A stretch of 17,661 nt of DNA from positions 1,997 through 19,657 of the forward strand of contig LSYV01000341.1 in the NCBI GenBank assembly GCA_001584585.1. The letters are read 5' to 3'. Source of the stretch: Gonium pectorale. Lineage: Eukaryota; Chlorophyta; Chlorophyceae; Chlamydomonadales; Volvocaceae. The notes beneath the pieces are model-generated. The model was not told the DNA's origin and made no database searches. It worked only from the letters and a program-made list of their open reading frames with translations. Made by a program: the position numbers and the translations under genes. How positions within the stretch are numbered: the first letter of the stretch is position 1; each line of letters opens with the position of its first letter. Positions 1 through 9,239 of this stretch are shown here, piece after piece.

Positions 1-3000
1 AGGTGCACGCCTCCCGGGAAGGCACAGCGCCTGCGGGCAGCTCCGTCTCAGCCCCCGCAGGCTCCGCCAGCAGCGCCGCCCGCACGTGCGGCTCCAGAGC
101 CGGGTCTGCCGCCAGCTCAGCCAGCGCCGTCACCACCGACTCGGACAAGCGGCGTGCGTACATGGTGACCGTGCCGTGCACCGTGTCGCTGCCGCCGCCC
201 CCGGCCGCCAGCTTCCGCAGCATCGCCGCCGCCGACCCCAGCGGCAGCAGCGGTCTTGCGACCAGCAGCACCGCCGGCGGCAGGACCCGGGCAGCCGACC
301 GCACGGCGGTAACCTCGCTGTTTGCAGCCCGCAGGGCGAGAACAAGCCGAATGTTTTGAACAGACTCGGATGCCGCGGTATGGTCTCTGCAGCCGCTGAA
401 AGGGACGTCAGCGGTCGCAAACAAAGCACGGGCCGCGAGCGCAGAGGCCTCCATGATCGCCACCGACCGCGGGTCGGGGCCGCTGGCGCAGCTGCCGCCC
501 GCCTCCGACAACTCCGGCAGCAGCTCTGGAAGGCCCGAGGGGCTGAGGCAAGATGATCGCAGCAACTCCCGAAGGGCGAGGAAGGCTTCGCCAGTAAGCG
601 TCGTTCCGCCATCGCCTCCGCCGCCCCGGCCGCTGCTCTGCTCCCAGCCGTGCCGCGACACCAGCTTGGCGGCAGAGACCAGCCAGCCCAGCTCGCGGGC
701 GCCGTCCCACGGGTCGGGCACCGGCACCGGGGGAGGCAGCGCTGTCAGGGAAGAGCAGATGGCGGGCGCCCCGGACGCAGCGGCGCCAGCGGAGGGCGGC
801 CGCAGTCGCATCGTCTCCCGGAGCAGCGGCAGAATCGGCCCTCCGGGGCAAGGGGGCAGGGCGCGCACGACGCGGCGCAGTAGCCGGGGACTTCCGCTGT
901 CGGCCGCGAGGCGCAGGGCTGTGTCCCAGGTCCGCAGCAGGCCGGCGCCCGCCAGCCGCCGGACCGCGTCGTCTTGAACGTCCTTGCTTGCGTGGGGACC
1001 ACCCATATGCAGTTCTGCGTGGGACGAGATTTACGCCGAACGACAAATGGGTATGATGCTGGCTGCACGCCCGTGTTGAAAAGGAACACGCATACGACGA
1101 GCGTAAGCGCGAAAGTGATGGCGTCGGTGTAGGACCCAGCTCCAGAGGCAGTCGAAGGGGCAATGTCCCTGCATCGCTGCATGTTAGTTCTGCGGCGACC
1201 ACCACCGTAGCCCCCGATGCGGCCCAGAATTCTCTCCCGCACGCCCGTGTGTTCAGCTCTATCGGCCGAAGGGGTCCGACGGAGCAGTAAATTAATGACT
1301 GAGGGGAACCCCGTTCCACCCCCAAACCAGGTGCAAACAAGACCAACAGAGGGCACCTCGATAACAATGATACAGTGACTCAAAGCGTACCGAAGTGCTC
1401 CTCCAAGTTGAGCACCAGCGCCGGCAGCTGCGTTGCCCGTAGCTCGGCCCTGACCCCTGGGTCGCTGTCCGTCCGCAGCAGCCGGGCGCACGCCTGCGCC
1501 GCCGACGCCAGGCCCCATGCCCACGCCTCGTGAGCGCCCACATACGCCTCCGGCGGCGGCAGCTCTCCACCGTTGCTCGGAGTTTGAGGCAGCAGCACTG
1601 CGCAGAGCCGGCGCGTGATGTTGATCTGACCGACGACCGTCCTCCTGGCCCTCTCGGCGGGGTCCATGATCGGCGGCAGCGCCGGCGGTGCCATCGCGAG
1701 GGCGCGGGTGATCCGTACGGCCAGCGGCGCGAGGCGTACGGTCGGCGGCAGGACGGCCGCCGCCATTCCGCTGGCCCGGATGGCCTCCCACGTGTCCACG
1801 GCGACGCAGACCACTTCCCACCGCCGCAGCACTGGTGCCAGTTTGCGCTCCATGAACACAGACGGCGCCACGGAGTCATCGAACAGCGGCCAGCCCCCAG
1901 CCGCGCCTGCGGTCTCACGGGCGGACTGCGCTGAGCTGCTGCCACCACTGGCGCCGCCGTCGGCGCCTCCACCGCCGCCGCCGCCAGCCGCCGGCGCCAG
2001 GCCCAGTTCCCGCTCGTACAGCTCCGCCACCCGCTCCATGGCCGCTAGCAGCAGGCGCTGAACCTCGGGCGCCGCAATCAGCGTCATCAGCGGTGCTGCG
2101 GCGGGGGAGCCACGGCCAGGCTGTCCTCCGGACTGCAGCAGCGTCCGCGTGAGAGCTGCTACGGCGTTTGTAATGTTGAGCAGCGCAGAGGCGAGGTGTG
2201 CTGCGCTCCGCTCCAGCGTGTCGCCGCTACGGACCTCACACGCCGGCGCCGCCAGCAGTGCGCTGCTGACGGCAGTCAGCAGCCCGGTGCGCTGCAGCGT
2301 CGCCGCCAGGCGGGGGAGCGTGTCGGACGCTGTGCCGCGGGGTGATGCGACCATAACTCCGGTCAGCGTCTGGACGATGAAAGCGGCAGTGTAGAGGATG
2401 AGGGTGCAAGCGGTGTGGCCGCGGGCCAGGATGGGCGCGGCGGCGGCGGCCGTGTTGCGGGCCCTCACGGGTTGCGCGGTCGTATGGGGCGCAACGTCCT
2501 CAAGCCCCCAGGCGTACCGCTCCACGAGTCGCGCCCACTCCGCGAGCGGCTGCAGCTGCGCCTCGTCCGAGAGCTGCTCGAAAAGCCGCCACGCGTCGTT
2601 GTCCGCGTTGGACAGGCCGACCATGAGCTCGGTTGAGGACATCAAGCCAGCCTTGAGCAGGTTTGCGACTATTTCGAACATGTGCGCTAGCAGTCTGCGC
2701 CCCTCGCGGTGCTGCGAGGCGTGCGAGGTGGGGCCCTGCAGCGATGAGGCGAGCTGCGACGTCGGTCGCAGCAGCAGGCGCAACGCTTCCGACGCCTTGG
2801 GGATGAGGCCCTTGGGCACTACGATCCTCAGGAAAGCCCGGCGCAAGGTGGCTGTCTGCGGAGCCGATGATGTGAACCCTGGGGAGAAGGCAACGGACGC
2901 GGCCCGAAGCAGCTCGGCGGCCGGACCGTTGCGTCCGCGCGCGCCTCGCAGGCATGCCAGCAGCGCATCTAGGCGGCTATCATACTGCGAAAACTCACTC

Positions 3001-3029
3001 CGCAACCCCGTTATTGCGGACGAGGCCAT
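1..3029 (-). CDS. Large unrecognised alpha-helical protein, 3' end beyond the left edge (2 exons seen)
   Basis: Exon 1 is 3029-1391 and exon 2 is 1014 to beyond position 1, so at least 884 residues are visible. The start at 3029 is preceded directly by an in-frame TAG. The exon 1 frame would stop at 1380-1382, but a donor (G|GTACGC) after 1391 and an acceptor (ACGCAG) ending at 1015 remove a 376-nt intron. The join keeps the frame (phase 1, rebuilding a Glu codon), and the downstream frame stays open for 1012 nt to the edge. The protein is rich in Ala, Leu and Arg, with many short helices that could form an ARM/HEAT-like solenoid. This is a guess; no family was recognised. A hydrophobic stretch lies near residues 205-228 (LILYTAAFIVQTLTGVMVA), and a poly-Gly/Ser linker near 345-370. 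Coding is well supported by the long open frame and GC-rich third positions. Function is unknown. Confidence 0.8.
1015..1390 (-). other. Predicted intron 1 of the left-edge gene
   Basis: GT-AG intron of 376 nt, with donor GTACGC at 1390-1385 and acceptor CGCAG ending at 1015. It is visibly less GC-rich than the exons and carries an in-frame TAA just before exon 2. That stop rules out exon 2 simply continuing upstream without splicing. An alternative is two separate genes, with the second starting at the ATG at 1006-1004. The phase match and the lack of promoter-like sequence argue for one spliced gene. Confidence 0.65.
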
Positions 3030-3095
3030 CTAGGTGCTAGCCATATGCGTTGCGTGAACATGTGTACTTGTGTAGTATCTGGACTCTCTGCGCTG

Positions 3096-3101
3096 TTTAT
3101 A
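3096..3101 (-). promoter_or_regulatory. TATA-like box upstream of the left-edge gene
   Basis: The minus strand reads TATAAA here, about 67 nt upstream of the start codon at 3029. A transcription start some 30 nt downstream would give a 5' leader of roughly 40 nt. Only the hexamer and its position support this. Confidence 0.4.
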
Positions 3102-4477
3102 TGAAAGGGGACGACGCAAGGGGCGGACCCAAACGAGCTGAGCTCGCCTGTAAGTACTTTGCAACACGGCGCGAACCGTAACTGCATTCATTTGTATGGA
3201 TCCATCGCGCTCTGCAGGATTGAAGCTCGGTGGCTGCAGCGCTATGACCCACGGGTCACTGGCACTCCAGCAGAGCTTGCAGTCTGCCTTTGGCACGTCC
3301 TTGCCGTGCAGCAGTGGCGGGTGCTTGGGCATTGCCAGCAGGCATTACTACCGCCACCGGGGTAGTTGCCAGTGTAAGTTTATATCCCAGCCGGCTATTT
3401 GGACGGCATAGCCCGTTCGTGGTGCTTCCCGCGTCTGTGCTTCCCCCGGCGGCGCTTCCCGCTACCGCTACAGCCCCTTCGTGCTGCGTGCCCCGCTGTC
3501 CCAGTCGCCTTGCACCCATCTAGCCCGCAGCCTGTAACCACTCGGGTACTGCCAGCCATAGAGCTTTGTGGCCAAGATAATGAGGTATGTGCAGCGAAGC
3601 AAGGAGCCGAGGAGCGAGCCCCTAGCGGCACCAGCGGCAACCACGCACCCCCCAGGCGGCTCTACTGCCGTGGCGCAGCCGTTCCCGCCTGCACACCACG
3701 CATCGTACCGCCACCACCACTCGCAAGCAGAGCAAGCGCCCAGGGTGGCTTCTGCCAAGCTCCACGAGTGGGGCCCCTCGTGCCCTGTCCCGTGCACGCC
3801 ACTCCTGTACCTGAGCGCAGCGTCGCACTGGCGGATGGCAACACTGGCCGAGGGGAGTACCCGGGCGAGGGCCGAAGTACAACTGTGACGGCGCAGAGGG
3901 GCCGCTGAGTACAGCAGCCTATGAATGACGTTCGCCGGCTGTAGCCATGACAAGGACATGTTGTAAGTTCCCGGTGTCAGCCATCAGCGGGGCCCGCAGG
4001 TTCCGCAACCTACCCATCCCCTCCTAATCGGCCGAGAAGAGGGAGGCAGGCACAGCGGCTTCGGCCTCTGCGGCCCGGCCCCAAGCGACCGCGAAGCGAA
4101 GCGGGGAGCCGCATCTCACCGCAAACGCCGTCACCGCCACAGCAACCGACTCCCCTAACCACCTCTCTATCCATCTCTCTTGCCGAACAACCCAACCTCA
4201 CCACCAGTCCACATTTGCGGGTACCGGCCACCTCACAAGAAGTCACGAACTCAACAGGCGTCATCGGCGCCGTGGCTCCCAATCACCGTCCCCACGATTG
4301 GTCCGCGAGGCTGTCCACCCAGAGTCCCGCAGTCCTCCATACCCCGTACCGCCTCCAGCCTCGAGCGCCGCCATCCGCACATCGGCTGCCCCACCCTGTC
4401 CAGCACCCTCGGCTCCGCATCCTCGTACCCTTCCCACGTGCCCCCCTTCGTCCCTTCACGGCCCCTCCATCCGGTCA
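3102..4477. other. Intergenic region between the left-edge gene and MRPL3
   Basis: About 1.4 kb without a convincing gene. It should contain the 3' UTR of MRPL3 (minus strand) and the upstream region of the left-edge gene. A weak plus-strand candidate can be assembled. Exon 3196-3373 starts at ATG and ends at a GTAAGT donor. Exon 3505-3908 follows a CCCAG acceptor and ends in TGA, giving 193 aa. A TGTAA follows the stop, at 3962-3966. Its third codon positions are not GC-biased like those of the neighbouring genes, and no domain is recognisable, so it is not called as a gene. Other plus-strand TGTAA copies lie near 3149, 3373 and 3532. Confidence 0.5.
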
Positions 4478-7400
4478 TCACTCTCCCTTCTTCCACACGA
4501 TGGGGAAGTAATCCGTCTCCTCCCGGTACATGAGGTACGGGTCGGCTGGGTTGCGCCACACCGACACGGCGCCGGGGTCGGGCAGCGCCGTCACGTCGCC
4601 GGGCGCGGGCGCGGCAGCCTCGGCCTCCGGGTCCGGGATGGCGGTGGGGAAGGGCAGGCCCCAGGCGGCGCGCGCGGCAGGATGCGCTAGGCGTGAGTCG
4701 CGCAGGAAGACGGACCGACCCACGGGTCCGGGCACCTGGCCGCGCACGTACACCAGGTTACGCGCGGCGTCCACCTGGGGGGGGGCAGATGCGGGGGGGT
4801 GTACAACGGGGGTTCGGAGGCGTTCCCACATATGGCGGCAACAGGGTGGATGGGAGGGAGCGCAGGGGAGGAGTGCCCGAAATGCCCCCAAATGGCGGAA
4901 CCTGCGGATGGAGAGAGGAGAAGGCGCAAGAAGGCACGCTCGTGGGCCGAGCGGGTGCACAGATGGTGGTGGCGGCGGCGGCGGCGGCATGGATGACGCC
5001 CGCGGCGGTGTGCTCTCCAGTGCGGGCTGCGAGGTTGCAGCAGGTGGGCAGCCCGGGACGCATCGGCCACGGGCCTAGGACAGGCCCCAGACCCCGGACG
5101 CCGGAAACGGGCCGCCCACACCCTGCAAGGCCGGGCGGCTTGCTGGTTCGGAGCGGTGGCTACGGTACATGGAAAACAGCGGCGAACCGTAGAGCCCGGC
5201 TCCCGACGCACACCCCGTGGCAGCCGTGGGACAAGCCATCCCCACAGACGCTTGCGCTGGCAATGCCACCGTACGCCGCACAATATGTGCACGTAGTACG
5301 GCGTGCATACGGCGCACCTTGTACACGAGGCAGTGGTGCACCGTACGGCGCTCGTTGCCCATGCAGCCCGGCAGCTTCTTGCCCTTCCACACGCGGCCGG
5401 GGTCGGCGCGGTTGCCGATGGCACCGGGCGCGCGGTGCGACAGCGACGTGCCGTGGGTGGCGGGCTGGCCGCTGAAACCCCAGCGCTTCATTACGCCCTG
5501 CGGGTGAGCGCACCGAAACAACGGCGGCGGCGGGGATCAGAGGGGTTGGAAGGCGGCGGCAAGGCAACAAAAGGCGACAAAAGAACAGGAGGCCGCATGC
5601 GCCAAACCAACCAACCCATAAGATTGCAGCTTGGCTGCCAGCCGCACACACAGCCCCGACAGGCCTGGCATCTGGCCGGCGGACCCTGACGCGCTTGACA
5701 CGCCGCCCGCACACAGCGCCTTGCCAATCCCACGCAGCTTGGGCGCTTCCCCGCCATCCCGCCTCCACGCTCCACGCACCCCACCTGGAAGCCCTTGTAC
5801 TTGGTCCACCCCGTCACGTCCACCCGTTGCCCCGCCACGAAGTGCGCCCCGCCGATGGCCGTGCCCACCGGCAGCAGCGCGTCCTCGCTGACCTGCCACT
5901 CCGCGACCAGCTTCTTAAACGGCAGCCCCGCCTGCGCGGGAGGAGGCGGAGGGGGGCGGAGCGGGGAGGTCGCAAGCACGGCGCAGAAGGGTACTGGGTA
6001 GGAAAAGAGGGGATCGGGATTCGGGGAGGAGCCCTGGCCGCCTCCGCTTTCCGTTGCACCAGAGGCGGAGGGCAGAGCCCCAACGCTCGGCTGCAGCGCC
6101 CCGTCCATCCCTCCACCGCCCCTGATTGGCCGGCACCAAGCCAGTGTGCTGCCGGCACACTATCCAGGGAGGTACATCGTGTTGTGGGTAGTGTGCCCCT
6201 CCCGTCCCCAGGGGAGACCGCAGGTGCAAGTTTGCGTGCATGATAACGTGCCGTTTGCAGCCGCACACAAACGCAAGATGGCTACGTTGCCCACGCAACG
6301 CAACGCAACGCAACGCATGGCACGTGGGGCACGGGCATGAGCCAATGGGCAAACGAACCCACGGGCGAGCGAGGGAGCCCACCTTGAGGAAGAAGCCCGC
6401 CTGCGAGGGCGCCATGCACTTCTGGCGCTTGTGCCCCGCGCCAAGCATCAGCGCGTCGTAGCCGTGCAGCGCTCGCCGCTTGACGCCGACCACCTGATGG
6501 GAGGCGGGGAGCGGGGTGGGGGAAGGCGGCCGGGAAGGGGGGAAGGGGGGCGGGCAGGAGAAAAGGGAGGAGAGGAGCCGCGGTGAGCTGCGGGAATTCG
6601 AGGGCGCAGTGTCACATGTCGCACCCGTGCCATGTGGGTTGGCGGTTGGGCGGTGAGGCGGTCGGGGTGGCCCGGGGCCTGGGGCCTGGGGCCTGGGGAA
6701 GGAGCCCGGAGGTGGTCTCCGGGAGACGCATATTGTGGTGGGCGGGGCGGGGTGGGGAGGGGTGACCCGGGTCTCTTCGCAGGGACCGTTGTCGCGCCAC
6801 CGCCGTAACGAACAGGCCGATGCCACCCAAACGCCCTGGCGCCGCCGGCAGTGCCTCAGACCGCCTAGTGTGGTGCCGAGGCACAACTAAATGGATACTT
6901 CCGCATGAAGCCACAATGTGCGCTCTCAAGGGCCCCTCCGAGGCAGAAACCCCCCTCTGAGGCCCTTTTGCCCGTACAACCCGTGACCGCCCCACGGCAC
7001 TGCACGAGACGCGACAACAGCAATGTACGTGCTCATTCGCCCGCCCCTCCCACTCCGCCTGCTGAACTCCTGGCACACCTGGCACTCGTCGATCCACAGC
7101 ACGGTCAGAGGGATACGGGCCCCGTGCTCGTCCCACTCCTGCGTCATGCCCGCTTTGGTTGCGATGCAACCCACACGCCGGGATGCGTCCTGCATCGGCC
7201 GCTTCTCCAGGATGGGAGGGGGAGGAGCTGCGGGGACATCGCGTTTGCGAGCCTGGATGCTGTCCTTGACGATGGCCGCAATGCTCTCAGGGAGATGGAA
7301 CCGTGGCTTGGGCGGCCGGTACCCAAATGCCCTTAGCTGCTGGAGCTGGGAGGCGCTATTTAAGAATCTCTGGGAGCTGTCCCGCGCGTCCCCCGGGCAT

Positions 7401-7633
7401 CGGTTTGACGTGCCGGCGAGGGCGTGGGTGCCCGCACGATGGCCATCATCAGCGGCACCACTCGCCAGGCAACTCAGCTCTCGTGCCTGCTCGCCGTTAA
7501 AAAGGCGACTGACCGACTGTCCTGAGGCGCCGACCAGCTCCGGCAGCGAAGGACGGCCGACGATGATCGACTCGCACCGCTGCGTTTGCTGTGATGCTGA
7601 CGTAATTGCTCCACGCAGAAGCCGAGCAATCAT
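4478..7633 (-). CDS. MRPL3: Mitochondrial large-subunit ribosomal protein L3 (uL3m), 5 exons
   Basis: Exons are 7633-7079, 6493-6383, 5931-5785, 5497-5318 and 4774-4478, encoding 429 aa. All four introns are phase 0, GT-AG, with CAG acceptors. Residues 1-25 form an Arg/Ser/Gln-rich, acid-poor presequence typical of mitochondrial import, followed by an extension to about residue 150. The uL3 core then begins: [20 protein letters not shown] and [12 protein letters not shown] at the end of exon 1, YDALMLGAG in exon 2, [12 protein letters not shown] and KGFQ at the end of exon 3, [16 protein letters not shown] and [16 protein letters not shown] in exon 4, and [15 protein letters not shown] in exon 5. 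These match uL3 of bacteria and mitochondria block by block. uL3 binds 23S-type rRNA near the peptidyl-transferase centre and is an early assembly protein. GQPATHG and the presequence favour the mitochondrial over the plastid or cytosolic paralogue. The C-terminal tail of about 70 residues after the core is Pro/Ala-rich, then ends in a charged and aromatic segment. The start is the first Met of the open frame. Confidence 0.93.
6293..6317. repeat. Pentanucleotide tandem repeat (ACGCA)x5
   Basis: Five perfect ACGCA units lie within predicted intron 2 of MRPL3 (6382-5932). It is a simple microsatellite and could vary in length between strains. Confidence 0.9.
6674..6698. repeat. Heptanucleotide tandem repeat (GGGGCCT)x3 plus GGGG
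   Basis: Three perfect GGGGCCT units followed by GGGG lie within predicted intron 1 of MRPL3 (7078-6494). The four G-tracts on the plus strand could in principle form a G-quadruplex. On the transcribed RNA they appear as C-tracts. Confidence 0.85.
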
Positions 7634-7851
7634 TGTTAACCTATGTTTGGCCTGACAGGTAAACAGGTCGCTCGCGAGAATTGATAATTAAAGCGTGCTA
7701 GAACCAATAATCAACATTCTGTCCGCGACAAAGTTCGAGCGCATTGCGCTGAATGTCAGAACCAAGATTTGTGACGGGACGACTCGCACGACACGCCGGC
7801 ACTTGTTATTGCTGTCAGGCAATTCTGCCCCATACTCTCTCTCTCTCTATC
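7634..7851. promoter_or_regulatory. Compact divergent promoter region between MRPL3 and the plus-strand membrane-protein gene
   Basis: The two start codons point away from each other and are 218 bp apart (119 bp if the rival ATG at 7753 is used). The stretch is AT-richer than its flanks. It contains a perfect palindrome CTCGCGAG at 7671-7678, a CCAAT on the plus strand at 7704-7708, and a (CT)7 tract at 7835-7848. No TATAAA is present. The layout suggests shared regulation of both genes. This is inference from spacing and motifs only. Confidence 0.5.
7835..7848. repeat. (CT)7 dinucleotide repeat
   Basis: Seven perfect CT units lie just before the ATG at 7852. Under the preferred model this is 5'-leader sequence, where pyrimidine tracts are common near plant-type transcription starts. 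If translation starts at 7753 it would be coding. Confidence 0.85.
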
Positions 7852-9239
7852 ATGGGCTTAGACATGCGCGGACTCGGGCACCTACCTACTCGTTGTCCTC
7901 GGTTGCACCCGCCGCACACCATCCGGAACTGTCCCCGCCCGCGAGCGCCTGCTTCCGAACTACAGCACGGGTACGCGAACAAAGGGTATGCCTCCTCAGG
8001 CCCACTGGTCGTCGCGGTCGCAGTCTCATCGCCCGGCAACATAGAACCCAGTACGAGCCGTTGGTCCGACGATGGAGACCTTGCGGGCAGCCCGCGCGGC
8101 AAACAACTCGCTGACCTCCCCTGCAACATTGGAGGGGATCCAGAAGGGGGCCACGAGGAGCTGATTGATGGCGGAGGCGGTGGCAGCAGCGGCTCTGGTC
8201 CCGGCGGCAGCTCAAGCGGCGGCAGCAGGGGCGGCAGCAGCGGCAGCGGTGGCTCTGGCCCCGGTGGCAGCTCAGGCGGGGAACCTCCCCAGCGCTACCC
8301 CCTTTGGCTTAGGGTGAGTTGGCTGTAGCTATGCGCGGGGCAGTTGGCTCCGAACCCCGGCTGGCACTTGTACTGCATTCTTCCGGTTCACTGGAGCTCC
8401 CCGCTGTCGCACGTATGACGCGCAGCCAGGCTTCGTTCCTTGATCCCGCCCCGCCCCGCCCTGCATCGCAGGCGTGGCTCATCACCTGCGGCGCCGTGTA
8501 CCTCCTGCTGCTGCGCCCCCGCATGTTCGCTGAGCGGGAGGAGAAGCGGCGCCATGCAGAGCGCGAGGCCGCAGAGTTTGAGCGGTACGAGCAAGACTGG
8601 GGCAAGTGAGTACCGCGAGGTGGTTGGTACCGGCGTGGGGGGCGGCTTGCGGGAGCGGGCGACCAACGGAACCTCGGAGGACACAGCGGGTCCCGCCCCG
8701 CCCTCGTCCTGGCACACGCAGCATGCATCATGTTTTCTGCACTCCGTAACGCATACGTAACACAGCATGCCCCGGGCGCAATGGCTCTCGGCGCCATCCG
8801 CTGGGCTCCTTGACACCTACTCGAAACTCCGCAGTATGCAAGCCATCCAGCGTTCCCTCTCAGCGCCTCCGCCCCTCATGTTGCTTGCATGGTGCCATCG
8901 GGGACGCCTACCGGCCGGCCGGCATAACCCAGCGCATTTCGGTGTCTGGGTGTACGGTAGGCCCCATTTGCCAACTCAACCCGACCGCGCTCTCCTCTGC
9001 CGCCCTCCACCTCCGCCAGGCTGGTGGCCCAGTACTCAGCACGTCAGGACGGCCCGCGCGACGGGCGGTCGGCACATGCCGGCGACGGCCCGGGCCCGGG
9101 CGCAGACCGCGGGAGGGACGCCTCCCACAGCGCTCAGCCTCCGCGGGGCCAGACAAACAACAGCCTAGTCGCTGGCGCCTCCGCCGCTCCTGCCGCCCCC
9201 GGCAGCAGCGGCGGCGGCTCAACCACCGCTGGGCGTTAG
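7852..9239 (+). CDS. Unrecognised Gly/Ser-rich protein with one probable membrane segment, 3 exons
   Basis: Exons are 7852-8313, 8472-8605 and 9020-9239, giving 271 aa. Intron 1 (158 nt, AGG|GTGAGT to CGCAG) is phase 0. Intron 2 (414 nt, GCAA|GTGAGT to CGCCAG) is phase 2 and rebuilds a Lys codon. Both joins preserve the frame. The N-terminus is rich in Arg, Pro and His and poor in acids, so it may be an organelle-targeting peptide. A Gly/Ser/Pro linker (about 8170-8280) follows. Next comes PLWLRAWLITCGAVYLLLLR, a hydrophobic stretch spanning the first splice junction and probably membrane-inserted. After it lies a highly charged helix (FAEREEKRRHAEREAAEFER), then a polar, Gly/Ala-rich tail. 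The ATG at 7852 was chosen for its context (A at -3, G at +4). An in-frame ATG at 7753, preceded by TGA, would add 33 residues. No family was recognised. The charged helix after the membrane anchor resembles small accessory subunits of organelle membrane complexes, but that is only an analogy. Confidence 0.68.

Noticed and set aside
408..1367. Minus-strand open frame of 319 codons overlapping the intron and exon 2 of the left-edge gene
   Set aside because: It lies in a different frame from exon 2, runs across the predicted intron, and loses the GC-biased third position. The frame that stays open to the left edge reads better.
745..1821. Minus-strand open frame of 358 codons
   Set aside because: Out-of-frame shadow of both exons and the intron of the left-edge gene. 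Gly/Arg-rich composition is typical of an off-frame reading of GC-rich DNA.
6926..7078. Continuation of the MRPL3 first frame beyond the Glu-Cys-Gln at 7079
   Set aside because: uL3 similarity stops exactly at the CAG|GTGTGC donor and resumes at 6493, so this part is intron.
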